Below are positions 1-7,895 of a stretch of DNA of 30,012 nt, piece by piece. The position numbers and the translations under genes were made by a program. The number at the start of each line of letters is the position of its first letter. The stretch's first letter is position 1. This DNA comes from a virus. The stretch covers positions 1-30,012 of IMG/VR virus record IMGVR_UViG_3300032116_000959, one strand, 5' to 3'. A model generated the notes under the pieces. That model saw only the letters and a program-made list of their open reading frames with translations. It had not been told where the DNA came from and did not search any database.

Positions 1-203
1 GCTTCTACCCATGGATATGATGGATTACCACCACCAGCTTCATTCATTACTTTAAAGAACTCTAAGTCAATTTGTTTCATCTGAGCATATTGTTCTATAG
101 TAGCTGGTTTGAATTGGTCAGGTGCTACAAAACGATTAATAAGTGATTTACCTAAGTCTACTGCTAAAGGTCCTAATGCTGCTAGTATGGTAATAGGGTC
201 TAT
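1..203 (-). CDS. Holin-like membrane protein, 3' end outside window (partial)
   Basis: Open frame running off the left edge, 67 codons visible, reading IDPITILAALGPLAVDLGKS at the N-terminus. The N-terminal hydrophobic stretch and the later FKPATIEQYAQMKQIDLEFF segment resemble the 3-TM phage/GTA holins, which usually begin MDPIT. The best start by ribosome-binding site is an ATA codon (201-203), six bases after AAGGAG. There is no ATG nearby. A TTG at 237-239 is in frame but has no Shine-Dalgarno sequence, and the first in-frame ATG is deep inside. It follows the zincin gene directly and is the last gene of the lysis-like group. Holin function is inferred from family resemblance; the membrane segments beyond the edge are not seen. 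Confidence 0.6.
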   Translation of the reverse strand, partial: MDPITILAALGPLAVDLGKSLINRFVAPDQFKPATIEQYAQMKQIDLEFFKVMNEAGGGNPSYPWVE

Positions 204-213
204 GATATTCTCC

Positions 214-573
214 TTATAGTTCTTTAGGGTCGTAGCCAAGTGTGTTAGCTACTCTCTTTTGTAGTTTTAAGAATAAACCTTTGTGACTTGTGTATTTCTC
301 TGTTTTAGGTGCTTCAAGATAGCATATCATGTGGATAATTTCGTGACAGATAGTCTTGATAACTGTGTCTAAATGTCCACACTTTGCAGTAGATATAGTA
401 ATAACATGAGGTTCACCTTGTTCTGGTGGTTCATATTGACCACAGATAGTATCGTCATGCACTACTACGAAGTCTACTTTAGATGCTGGTGGGAGTTTAT
501 ATTCATCAAACACAGGGAATTGTATAAGTGTGTCATACAAGTTCGCTATATTGTTTTCAGTAATAAATGTCAT
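214..573 (-). CDS. Putative zinc metalloprotease (HExxH zincin)
   Basis: A 119-residue protein with a clear zinc-binding helix, CHEIIHMICYLE, around residues 77-88, where HEIIH supplies two metal ligands and the catalytic Glu. Such small phage zincins resemble SprT-like or minigluzincin folds. A third ligand further on is not obvious, though His97 in YTSHKG is a candidate. It overlaps the stop of the upstream signal-anchored gene by 4 bases (ATGA) and precedes the holin-like gene, so a role in lysis or in processing virion or host proteins is possible. The substrate is unknown. No signal peptide is visible, so it would act in the cytoplasm or in the virion unless released. Confidence 0.65.
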   Translation of the reverse strand: MTFITENNIANLYDTLIQFPVFDEYKLPPASKVDFVVVHDDTICGQYEPPEQGEPHVITISTAKCGHLDTVIKTICHEIIHMICYLEAPKTEKYTSHKGLFLKLQKRVANTLGYDPKEL

Positions 574-899
574 AGTGTTGAACGTGGTGAGAATAGTTGT
601 GGGTTATATACTGCTGTAGAGTCTATTTCAGGAAAGTAAATTAAGACAGATGACATACCATTCACATCATCTTTACGCCAACATCCTTCATGGTTAGCTT
701 TACCTTTTTCAGTAGCGTATGCAGCATAAGGATAGTTTCTTAAACCCATCTTTATAAAGATACATTCTTCAGTAGTAAGCACGACTTCACCTACATCTGT
801 TTTCATAGACATTTCTTTTGGTAGCTCTTTACCATCTGCATAGTCATATAAAAACAACCATAGCAATACTAAAGTAACTGCCATGAGAAATGATTTCAT
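570..899 (-). CDS. Hypothetical protein with N-terminal signal anchor
   Basis: 109 residues starting MKSFLMAVTLVLLWLFLYDY, a short basic end followed by a strongly hydrophobic segment, so it is probably exported or anchored in the inner membrane with the rest in the periplasm. The mature part has two cysteines (CIFI and GCWRKDD) that could form a disulfide, and motifs such as KMGLRNYPYAAYATEKGKANHEGCW. I do not recognise the family. Its place between an XhlA-like peptide and a zincin suggests a lysis-related or superinfection role, which is inference. Start and stop overlap both neighbours by 4 bases, supporting translational coupling. Confidence 0.65.
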   Translation of the reverse strand: MKSFLMAVTLVLLWLFLYDYADGKELPKEMSMKTDVGEVVLTTEECIFIKMGLRNYPYAAYATEKGKANHEGCWRKDDVNGMSSVLIYFPEIDSTAVYNPQLFSPRSTL

Positions 900-1054
900 T
901 TTGATAGCTGTGTCAACAAAAAGACAATAACAAAACCTGCTGTGCCTAAAAGGATTTGTTCTAAGCGTTTAAGTCTTGCGTTTATTTGCTCATAACGTAA
1001 CGCACATAATTCTTCGTGTGTAGTTAAACGTGAGCTTGTATCGTTCTTTTCCAT
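896..1054 (-). CDS. Small XhlA-like membrane protein (52 aa)
   Basis: A 52-codon gene. The protein has a charged N-terminal half (TTHEELCALRYEQINARLKR) predicted to be helical or coiled coil, and a C-terminal hydrophobic segment (ILLGTAGFVIVFLLTQ) ending SK. This layout, cytoplasmic coiled coil then one membrane helix at the tail end, is that of XhlA-type holin-associated proteins. The ATG overlaps the stop of the upstream gene (TAATG) and its TGA overlaps the next start (ATGA), which supports it as a genuine operon member. Lysis function is inferred from architecture and neighbours. Confidence 0.7.
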   Translation of the reverse strand: MEKNDTSSRLTTHEELCALRYEQINARLKRLEQILLGTAGFVIVFLLTQLSK

Positions 1055-2166
1055 TACTGTTCCTCTGTAGGTTGTGTTAAGAGACCACCTGCTCTAGCTG
1101 CTTGTGGTTTATTAAGAAGTCCTTGTATTTTGCTTGTGCCTTTATTAATGTTATAAAGACCTCTAGCAAGTAATGATTTAAACAATGCACTTTTATCTGC
1201 CATAAAGCCTGCTGCTGCCATTGGGTTTTCAGATAACCAAGTTAAACCACCTGGGTTCTTATTTAGTTCCATTAATGCTCTACGTTCTACGACATCTAAT
1301 GTATTAATAAGTTGTGACTCTTTTTTGTTTAAACCTAATACTTCAGGAACTGCCTCACCTACTTTTTCTTTTAAACCACGTGCTAATGCTTTTTGAGCTT
1401 CTACTTCTGTAGAACCAAGTTGACCATATTTTTTAGCAAGAGAACCATAAGTTCCTTGTTTTAATTCTTGTGCTAATTGGACAGGAATAGCTTGTCCTGG
1501 TGTTTTAATAGTAGGTTTATTAAAGTTCATAAACTCTTGCTTAACTCTATCTATAGCTACAATATCGTCAGCAGGATTTACTTGTTTAAGTTTTTTAGCT
1601 TCTAATTCATCTAAGTATTTAAGCACATCAGTCTTTTTAACTGTGCCTGTAGATGATTCAATTTTATTAGCAACTTGAGCATTGATGTCTTTAATTTTAG
1701 ATTGTATTTTTTGCACACCAGCTTGAGTAGGATTAATACCTTCTTCTAACATTGTTTTAACTGCTGTAGCTGCTTGACCTGTTTCTAATTGTTTTAGAGT
1801 AGGTTTTAAAGCACTTTGCATGAGTTTTTCAGGTATTGTTTGGCTTACTGTTCTAGCAATATTAGGGAACATTTCAGCACCAATTTTACCTACAGTTCCT
1901 GTGCTTAACCCTAAATAAGGGTCTTGTAAGAATTGTGGCATCTGTGCATAACCAGCTCTAAATCTTTCTGCTGCTGGAAAATTACCTGTTCTAATTTTTT
2001 CAAATGTAGACTGCGGTGCAGTAGGTTGAGCAGGTTGAGCAACTGGTGTAGGCTGACTAGAAAACTGAGATTGTGCATAAGATAATACATCTTGTTCACT
2101 AGCACCTTCTGGTGCTGTTATCTCAAACACTTCTCCACTAGGTGAAGTAATTTCAAATACTGCCAT
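1054..2166 (-). CDS. Probable internal virion / DNA ejection protein
   Basis: 370 residues. The N-terminus reads MAVFEITSPSGEVFEITAPE followed by ASEQDVLSYAQSQF, a short module I associate with the start of many phage virion proteins. It is followed by a Pro/Gln/Ala-rich linker (about residues 37-55) and a long predicted helical body rich in Lys, Gln and Ala, with no enzyme motif. Placed third in a row of large helical proteins after the tail genes, it resembles the internal ejection proteins of podoviruses. The specific role is inference. It is separated from the upstream gene by only 2 bases. Confidence 0.6.
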   Translation of the reverse strand: MAVFEITSPSGEVFEITAPEGASEQDVLSYAQSQFSSQPTPVAQPAQPTAPQSTFEKIRTGNFPAAERFRAGYAQMPQFLQDPYLGLSTGTVGKIGAEMFPNIARTVSQTIPEKLMQSALKPTLKQLETGQAATAVKTMLEEGINPTQAGVQKIQSKIKDINAQVANKIESSTGTVKKTDVLKYLDELEAKKLKQVNPADDIVAIDRVKQEFMNFNKPTIKTPGQAIPVQLAQELKQGTYGSLAKKYGQLGSTEVEAQKALARGLKEKVGEAVPEVLGLNKKESQLINTLDVVERRALMELNKNPGGLTWLSENPMAAAGFMADKSALFKSLLARGLYNINKGTSKIQGLLNKPQAARAGGLLTQPTEEQ

Positions 2167-2168
2167 TA

Positions 2169-3389
2169 TTAACCCCCTGATTTTTTCTTAATAGACCAAC
2201 CTTGTGTGGCTGGCATAGTCATTGAAGGCTGTGTTGGAGCTTCTTTAGGTGCTGCACGACCAGCTTTCTTATATGCTGCTTCTAATAAACCTTCTAATCG
2301 TCTAGCTTTATCTTGAACTGTTTTAGGTTTGTCACCTAGTTGTGGGAAATAAGATTGACGATATGACTCTAATTGTTCTCTTGTGTAAGCAGCACCAGTA
2401 CCTAATGTAAGTGCTGAATCTAGAATATCATATTGTGCAGCTTCTACTTGTTGTCTTGACTCTGGATTAGCTAAGTTTTTAAGATAATCAGAACGAGTAA
2501 AGAATTTAATAGCTTCAGCTTTTATATTTGGACTAGCAGCAGATGGTTTTTCACCTGTTACTTGTTTCAATTGGTTAAGAGAATTATTAAGTCTTTCAGA
2601 TAAGAAACCTGCTGTTCTTTCACCTTCTGATAATTTTTCACCAGCTTTTTCTGCTAACTTAATATCTGTAACAATGTTACCTTGTAAGTCTTTAACAGGT
2701 AATCCTGGTCTCTTAGGTAAGAATACATATTTACCTGTTAATTGGTCTAATTGTGGTTCTGTATAATCTTGTGTAGCTTTTATAGCATCTGGTTTTGGAA
2801 CTAAGTCTTCAAAGTTACCTGACTTTTGAAATGCTGCTAATGACTTAGGTGTGTAGTCAGATGTGTTAATTTTACCAAATGGACTTTCACCTTTTTCAGT
2901 TGCTGATATTTGTTTTAAGTCACCCAAGTTACCTGATTGTTGATATACAGCTAATGACTCAGGTGTAAATTTAGTAGGGTCAATATTACCAATATTAGTA
3001 CCACGTGTTTGGCTAACAGGTCTTAATACACCATAGTCTTTAGTTCTTTGAAACTCAGAGATAGACTCTGGAGTAAACTTAGAAATATCAATAGTGCCAA
3101 ATGGGTCGTTTCTACCTGCTAACAATTGTTGTCTATATAAGTTATTAAGTGCAGTATCAACTGTGCCTTGAGATGCACCCATACCACCAACATAGGCTTT
3201 AGCTAAATATGGCACAGCAGAACCAGCACCTAAGTTTTTAGGTTGAGCTAAGTAGTTAGCAGCAGTACCGATAATACCTGATACTAATGCTTGGTTACGT
3301 AATTTTTCTTCTTGTTCTGGAGCTAAAATACCTGTAGGAATTGGTGTTCCAAAGATATTAAGTCCACCTAAATAATCTTGTATTGCCAT
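2169..3389 (-). CDS. Probable internal virion protein with three FTPES repeats
   Basis: 406 residues. The N-terminal 90 residues are hydrophobic/Gly-rich (LVSGIIGTAANYLAQPKNLG), then come three imperfect repeats of 37-38 residues with the core IDxxKFTPESLAxFQxSGNxxDL (about residues 98-205). A helical region (SEGERTAGFLSERLNNSLNQ) and a basic Pro-rich tail follow. Similar repeat-bearing proteins occur among podovirus ejection proteins; I know no catalytic activity for them. The start is preceded by AAGGATAAATC-like spacing. It lies between two other putative injection proteins, suggesting a shared role in the capsid core or genome delivery. Confidence 0.6.
   Translation of the reverse strand: MAIQDYLGGLNIFGTPIPTGILAPEQEEKLRNQALVSGIIGTAANYLAQPKNLGAGSAVPYLAKAYVGGMGASQGTVDTALNNLYRQQLLAGRNDPFGTIDISKFTPESISEFQRTKDYGVLRPVSQTRGTNIGNIDPTKFTPESLAVYQQSGNLGDLKQISATEKGESPFGKINTSDYTPKSLAAFQKSGNFEDLVPKPDAIKATQDYTEPQLDQLTGKYVFLPKRPGLPVKDLQGNIVTDIKLAEKAGEKLSEGERTAGFLSERLNNSLNQLKQVTGEKPSAASPNIKAEAIKFFTRSDYLKNLANPESRQQVEAAQYDILDSALTLGTGAAYTREQLESYRQSYFPQLGDKPKTVQDKARRLEGLLEAAYKKAGRAAPKEAPTQPSMTMPATQGWSIKKKSGG
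2790..3105 (-). repeat. Three degenerate ~111-114 bp coding repeats
   Basis: Within the 406-aa virion protein, three in-frame units encode KFTPESISEFQ, KFTPESLAVYQ and DYTPKSLAAFQ cores, each followed by a (S/K)(G/D)NxxDL-like end. The DNA copies have diverged, so selection appears to act on the protein repeat rather than on the DNA. Confidence 0.7.
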
Positions 3390-3392
3390 GAT

Positions 3393-3956
3393 TTATCCTA
3401 TTAAAATTGGTCGTCTTGATGTTTGTAGTAAACTGTTAAACTGTGGAGTAGGCACAGGACCTTGTTGACCTATAAGTTGTTGTGCGCTTTGCATTGGAGA
3501 AGGTTGTAATGGAGCTTGTGATGGATTCATAGCACCATAGGTATCTAATGCTAATTTACCATATCCTAATGGGTTGCTCATAAGAACATCACCTGGCATA
3601 ACATTACTAATGTTACTTCCTAAAGAACCTAAACCTGTTCCTATTTGAGATAAAGTGCTTCCAGCGCCTGTATATAATGGCATACTAGATGTAGCACCTG
3701 CAAAGTATGCTGGGTTTAAATATGTACCTGTAGCTGGGTTAAATACAAGTTCTGTGCCAATACTACCTGGTGCTGCTGCACCTGTAGTTCCACCTGCTGC
3801 ACCACCCATAGCACCACCTAGATAGCCACCTGCACCACCTAATACACCACCTAAAGCTGCATTTTGTAATGATGAGCCTAGACTTTTACCTCTAAGTAAA
3901 GATGTGCCACCACCAACACCTGCTCCTACCATTGCTGCTGTTATTGGGTCACTCAT
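3393..3956 (-). CDS. Gly-rich probable virion/ejection protein
   Basis: 187 residues starting MSDPITAAMVGAGVGGGTSL. A Gly/Ala-rich hydrophobic region with repeated GG steps (residues about 8-65) resembles the amphipathic glycine-zipper segments of injected virion proteins that can insert in membranes. The C-terminal half is rich in Pro, Gln and Ser. A frame extended to 3986 exists, but this ATG overlaps the upstream stop as TAATG, which is the arrangement used across the operon. No homologous enzyme is recognised. A role in ejection is inferred from composition and from its position in the cluster of three. Confidence 0.55.
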   Translation of the reverse strand: MSDPITAAMVGAGVGGGTSLLRGKSLGSSLQNAALGGVLGGAGGYLGGAMGGAAGGTTGAAAPGSIGTELVFNPATGTYLNPAYFAGATSSMPLYTGAGSTLSQIGTGLGSLGSNISNVMPGDVLMSNPLGYGKLALDTYGAMNPSQAPLQPSPMQSAQQLIGQQGPVPTPQFNSLLQTSRRPILIG

Positions 3957-5071
3957 TATCTGCCTACCTTTCCTACTACATAGCAAATGGGTTCTAAGAT
4001 AGCACGATAAATCATGCCATAAGTATCACGTTTTTTACCACGTTTTTGTTTCCATATATCAGCAGTTCTATGTCTTGCGATATGCTCTAAAACACCCATT
4101 AAAATGCGTTGTAGGGCATTCTTTTCACCTGCTTTGTAAGCATAGTTGACTAATGGTAAGAATAGTGTGTGATAACCTTTTTCGTATGCTGGGTCTAAGT
4201 CTTTAGACTGTGCTAACCAGATAGCTTGACGGAAGCTACCAAAGCCATACTCTTGACACATAGCTGTGCAGACTATCTTACCACCACCACTAGATGTTGT
4301 TTCTGAACGAGTAGTTAATGGTTGACCTGCGACTGTAGATGTGAATTGTGCAAGTCTTTGGTATGGTAAGTTTTGTTCAAAGTTAAATCTGTCAATATCT
4401 GATTGTAATGCTCTTTGAGAATAATCTTCACGTGCTTGACCAATATTTAATAATTGTGATGAAGGAGCATAAGTTGACTGTAGAAGTTGTGGTATGTATC
4501 TAGCTGTATTTTCTTGAATACCACGTTCTGTCGCATAATTTTGATAAGCTGCCGTACCTGCCTGGTTAGCGAGTGCATCAGCTAAGTTTTCTTGTGCTAA
4601 TCCTTCTAGTTTTACTTGTGCGCCAGAGCCTAAACGACCAGAGCCAGCTAAATTACTTCTAGTTTGATTAATAGCATCAAAATATTGTTTTGCAGCTAAA
4701 TCTTGTGCAGGTTTTAAAGCAGCTTCAAGATATGGGTTAGGTCCTAAGTATTGACCACCTAATACATTTCTTTGTTGACCTAATAATTGTGAGATAACAG
4801 GTGTAGTAGCACCAACATTAGCTTCTGCCATTTGTAATGCTGACTCTGTTTGTGAAGATGGACCTACAAATGTAGGACCTGCAAAGTATTTAGGCGTATA
4901 TGTTTCGTAGAGTTTTTGGGCTTCTGATAAACCTCTTTCTACATAAGGTCTCATAGATGGGTCTATACCAGAAGTTGTTGTTTGTTGTTGACCGCCACCT
5001 CCACCACCACCATAAAATGTAAATGACTCCACTAAACCTGTAAGCCAATTAGATAAATTCAGTAATTTCAT
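3956..5071 (-). CDS. Probable virion-associated protein with conserved C-terminal domain
   Basis: 371 residues beginning MKLLNLSNWLTG. A poly-Gly/Gln linker (seven Gly then QQQTTTSG) separates a short N-terminus from a helical Ala/Gln-rich middle (for example NQTRSNLAGSGRLGSGAQ). After a TTSSGGGK linker, the last ~100 residues form a separate Cys/aromatic-rich domain (CTAMCQEYGFGSFRQAIWL ... AILEPICYVVGKVGR). The start at 5071 has AGGAAAG upstream; the longer frame to 5146 lies inside the upstream gene and lacks such a site. It is likely a tail or ejection component; its exact function is not known. Confidence 0.6.
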   Translation of the reverse strand: MKLLNLSNWLTGLVESFTFYGGGGGGGQQQTTTSGIDPSMRPYVERGLSEAQKLYETYTPKYFAGPTFVGPSSQTESALQMAEANVGATTPVISQLLGQQRNVLGGQYLGPNPYLEAALKPAQDLAAKQYFDAINQTRSNLAGSGRLGSGAQVKLEGLAQENLADALANQAGTAAYQNYATERGIQENTARYIPQLLQSTYAPSSQLLNIGQAREDYSQRALQSDIDRFNFEQNLPYQRLAQFTSTVAGQPLTTRSETTSSGGGKIVCTAMCQEYGFGSFRQAIWLAQSKDLDPAYEKGYHTLFLPLVNYAYKAGEKNALQRILMGVLEHIARHRTADIWKQKRGKKRDTYGMIYRAILEPICYVVGKVGR

Positions 5072-5081
5072 ATTTCTTTCC

Positions 5082-5480
5082 TTAAAGTGTATATTCCCAT
5101 GTTGAAGGTTTAAAACCCATGTGTAGAGCTTTTCTATCCCAACCACGTCTTTGAGATGTAAAAGTAATTCTTGTTTTACTGCCTTGTTTTGCTATTGCTT
5201 GAATTTCTTGCCATGCTTCTTGTAATAATAATTCGCTGTTAATAGATGACCATGCTGCCCATACATGAAGTGCATTACCCATAGGCTGTAATACGACAAA
5301 GCCATAAGGTTGGTTATTAGTGATAGCTAGAAACGCCATAGAACGTTGTTCGTAACAATCACAATAGACATCTTCTACTATCCATTCAGGATGTCCTTTA
5401 GAACGAACTATCTCTAAACCATGCTTGATAAAGTTCCAATGTGAACGTAATTGGTCTTTAGGTATATAATGTAATATCAT
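5082..5480 (-). CDS. GNAT-like hypothetical protein
   Basis: 132 residues. The pattern FLAITNNQPYGFVVLQPMGN (a beta strand-turn-strand), then an amphipathic helix (LLLQEAWQEIQAIAKQG), then ITFTSQRRGWDRKALHMGFK is typical of the compact GNAT acetyltransferase-like proteins encoded in phage tail regions. The C-terminal W-x-x-x-A-x-x-x-G-F motif is where GNAT proteins end their fold. The acetyl-CoA pyrophosphate loop (Q/RxxGxG/A) is not well formed, so catalysis is uncertain. It overlaps the upstream structural gene by 4 bases (ATGA). The target is unknown; its virion neighbourhood suggests modification or assembly of tail proteins. Confidence 0.5.
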   Translation of the reverse strand: MILHYIPKDQLRSHWNFIKHGLEIVRSKGHPEWIVEDVYCDCYEQRSMAFLAITNNQPYGFVVLQPMGNALHVWAAWSSINSELLLQEAWQEIQAIAKQGSKTRITFTSQRRGWDRKALHMGFKPSTWEYTL

Positions 5481-6283
5481 CCTACTATTATATAGCGATA
5501 TACCTTATTGTTCACAGTATTTGCAGGGTGAGATATAGTAGCTTGTCCCTTACTTTGTGCGCTAATGTAAGGTTCTGTAAATAAGTTAGTTGTATATGAA
5601 TTAGCACTTAAATACTGAATAGTCACAATAGCACTTGGTGTTGCAGGTCTAGTAGGTGTTGTTTGTGCTGCTAAATGTTCTACTGTAACTAATGTAGAAG
5701 TAGTAGCCCATGCTAAACTTACATAATCATCTTTCGCAAGTTCTATGTTAAAGTTTAATGCAGCAATTACATGACCATTTATGCTACCATGTTTACTATC
5801 TACAGAAAATTTACTATTAGAACCTGCTACATCTGAACCATTTTTTCTTAACCAAATATCTATGTCTTGTATTTGTGAATCAGCATTTGCAAGTTGAATA
5901 CTAAACTGCACATTGTAAAGACCAGAATAGTCTACTCTTATCTTATATCCGTCTACTAAACTTGTGCCTAAAGCATAGTCTGTAACATTAAGACTAATGT
6001 TAGCTGTAGCAGTTATAGTCGCTATACTTTGGTCAGTCGTATCTTGAAATGCACCGTATGGGAAGTATGTACTAGCTGCTGTTTGTGTTTTAGGTTCTAG
6101 TCCAATATAAGAGTTATAACCTATACGTTCATCAAATATAGTAGTAGATGATGCACCTGAAGCTGCTAAAGTAATATCACCAGTATTGTTAGACTTACCT
6201 TCTACAAGGTTGTTTACAATTTCAGCTACACTTCTAGGGTCACCACCTGTCCAAGGTAGTTTACGGTACATATCACGAGCCAT
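5477..6283 (-). CDS. Structural protein with jelly-roll-like C-terminal half
   Basis: 268 residues starting MARDMYRKLPWTGGDPRSVA. The first 30 residues look like a particle-attachment helix (EIVNNLVEG). The rest is Ser/Thr/Asn-rich beta sequence containing YSGLYNVQFSIQLANADSQ and DIWLRKNGSDV, a pattern seen in C1q/TNF-like jelly-roll domains of phage adhesins. Its ATG overlaps the stop of the gp10-like gene (TAATG). It is probably a fibre or capsid/tail decoration protein; the fold assignment is from pattern only. Confidence 0.6.
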   Translation of the reverse strand: MARDMYRKLPWTGGDPRSVAEIVNNLVEGKSNNTGDITLAASGASSTTIFDERIGYNSYIGLEPKTQTAASTYFPYGAFQDTTDQSIATITATANISLNVTDYALGTSLVDGYKIRVDYSGLYNVQFSIQLANADSQIQDIDIWLRKNGSDVAGSNSKFSVDSKHGSINGHVIAALNFNIELAKDDYVSLAWATTSTLVTVEHLAAQTTPTRPATPSAIVTIQYLSANSYTTNLFTEPYISAQSKGQATISHPANTVNNKVYRYIIVG

Positions 6284-7893
6284 TATCTCGTTCCTTGTTC
6301 AGAGTAGTCTATATCCATTCCAATAGCAGATGACCAGTTAGGACCTGTAGGTGTTAAAGCTACTCTATGATAACGACCTGCACTTCTTACAGAGCATCTA
6401 TCTTCTTGACTTGCTGATACAGATGAACCATAAGTAATAGTATCATCTAACATTCTACGACTTGCTACTTGTACGTTAGCAGAACCATTGTCTACAGATG
6501 GTCTAATAAGTGTAATAACAGAGTTATAACCATATTCTAGGTCATTAGTGATAATAGAACCTGTAGCGTTTGTTCCTGTAAATGTGATAATTCTAGTATC
6601 ACGAACACCACCAAATAAGAACTTACCACCTTTGTAAAGTCTATCGTCTAATGTAGTTACGAGTGTATCAGATGTTTTTAAAGCTGCTGCTGAAGCTGCC
6701 ATATCTATAGCTACACCTGTACCTGAACCTACACCGGTAGCTGTAAATAATACGCCTACTGTGTTAGCAACTGCACCTATAAGTGTATAGTCTGTTGTGC
6801 CTACACTTCTAATTGTATATTGTTGACCTATGACAAAAGAACCTGCTGTAACGTTATAAGCAGAGTCAAGACCATCTAATGTTGCACCTGAAGTAGCGAG
6901 TGTAGATAAATAGTCTACATCTGTATCAGCTTCACACCATTTTTGTGTTTCAAAGTTATAGATAAGTAGTGAACGACCACCAGATACGTTAGCATAGTTC
7001 CAAATAACAAGGTTACGTTCAGGGTCTACTGCTGCTGATATAGAGTCAATATCACCAATGTTAGCGTTGTTAAAGAAGTATCTATCTACCTTTTCAGCAC
7101 CAATACCAGTTAGCGTTTGACCATTGGTGGCGTAAAAACCGTCATCTGATAAGAAATAAGCTGTGCCTGAGTATTGTGCTATAGAGTTACCTTCTATACA
7201 GCCTACGTTACGAGAGATAGTGTCAAATTGGAATATAAGAGGTGTTCCAATGTATGACATACGCACAATGGCTTTTTCTAGGAATACAATACCAAACTCA
7301 CCACCGACAACACCGGTTATATCACCACCGTCAGGAATTATTTGATAATCTGATTGTGATGTAGCAGTTGTAGTCCATGTGGTTGCATCATTGATACCTG
7401 ACCATTGCACTTTGTTAGGTGATGTTCCTGCACCAATATTACCTGCGACTACAAAGTCACGAACTGCTGTAATGTATTTAGCGATAGGTGCATCTGAACT
7501 AACGTCTGCAAATGCTGTAGAACTATTTACGTCAAAAGACTGTATCTTTTCAGAACCATTAGATGCTAATGCAAGACTACCAAATTGTAAGAATTGCCAT
7601 CTATTTAGACCTGTATATCCACCTGCTTTAGACTCGTCTACTAAAGATAAGTCATCATTGTCTACTCTAAATAGTTTAGTAGCACCACCAGCAAAGATGA
7701 ATACGTCATTGTCTAGTTTAGCAGCAAAGCAATTATTTAGGTTTTCTGAAGCTGCACCTGAATAAGTTACTGCTGACTTAAACGGACCATAACCTACAGC
7801 AAGTGGAATAACATTATTAGCTTCTGATACAGAGTCTAATATGCTAGGTTGGTCTGGTAACCAGTCTTTAAATGCTATACGTTGTGTAGGCAT
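6283..7893 (-). CDS. Tail stabilisation protein, P22 gp10-like
   Basis: 536 residues starting MPTQRIAFKDWLPDQPSILD. The chain resembles the P22 gp10 (packaged DNA stabilisation) layout. It has an N-terminal arm, WD-like repeats with FLSDDGFYATNG and VRDFVVAGNIGAG, and a C-terminal IgG-like part with YHRVALTPTGPNWSSAIGMD close to the end. gp10 plugs the portal-adaptor channel and carries the tail needle. About residues 348-396 (FVIGQQYTIRSVGTTDYTLI and following) look like an inserted mobile beta module. The start is taken at 7893, two bases after the upstream stop; a TTG start at 7917 lies inside the fibre gene. Confidence 0.6.
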   Translation of the reverse strand: MPTQRIAFKDWLPDQPSILDSVSEANNVIPLAVGYGPFKSAVTYSGAASENLNNCFAAKLDNDVFIFAGGATKLFRVDNDDLSLVDESKAGGYTGLNRWQFLQFGSLALASNGSEKIQSFDVNSSTAFADVSSDAPIAKYITAVRDFVVAGNIGAGTSPNKVQWSGINDATTWTTTATSQSDYQIIPDGGDITGVVGGEFGIVFLEKAIVRMSYIGTPLIFQFDTISRNVGCIEGNSIAQYSGTAYFLSDDGFYATNGQTLTGIGAEKVDRYFFNNANIGDIDSISAAVDPERNLVIWNYANVSGGRSLLIYNFETQKWCEADTDVDYLSTLATSGATLDGLDSAYNVTAGSFVIGQQYTIRSVGTTDYTLIGAVANTVGVLFTATGVGSGTGVAIDMAASAAALKTSDTLVTTLDDRLYKGGKFLFGGVRDTRIITFTGTNATGSIITNDLEYGYNSVITLIRPSVDNGSANVQVASRRMLDDTITYGSSVSASQEDRCSVRSAGRYHRVALTPTGPNWSSAIGMDIDYSEQGTR

Positions 7894-7895
7894 TA

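Noticed and set aside
3393-3986. Longer start for the Gly-rich protein
   Set aside because: The ten extra residues lie within the upstream gene; the ATG at 3956 has the TAATG overlap typical of this operon.
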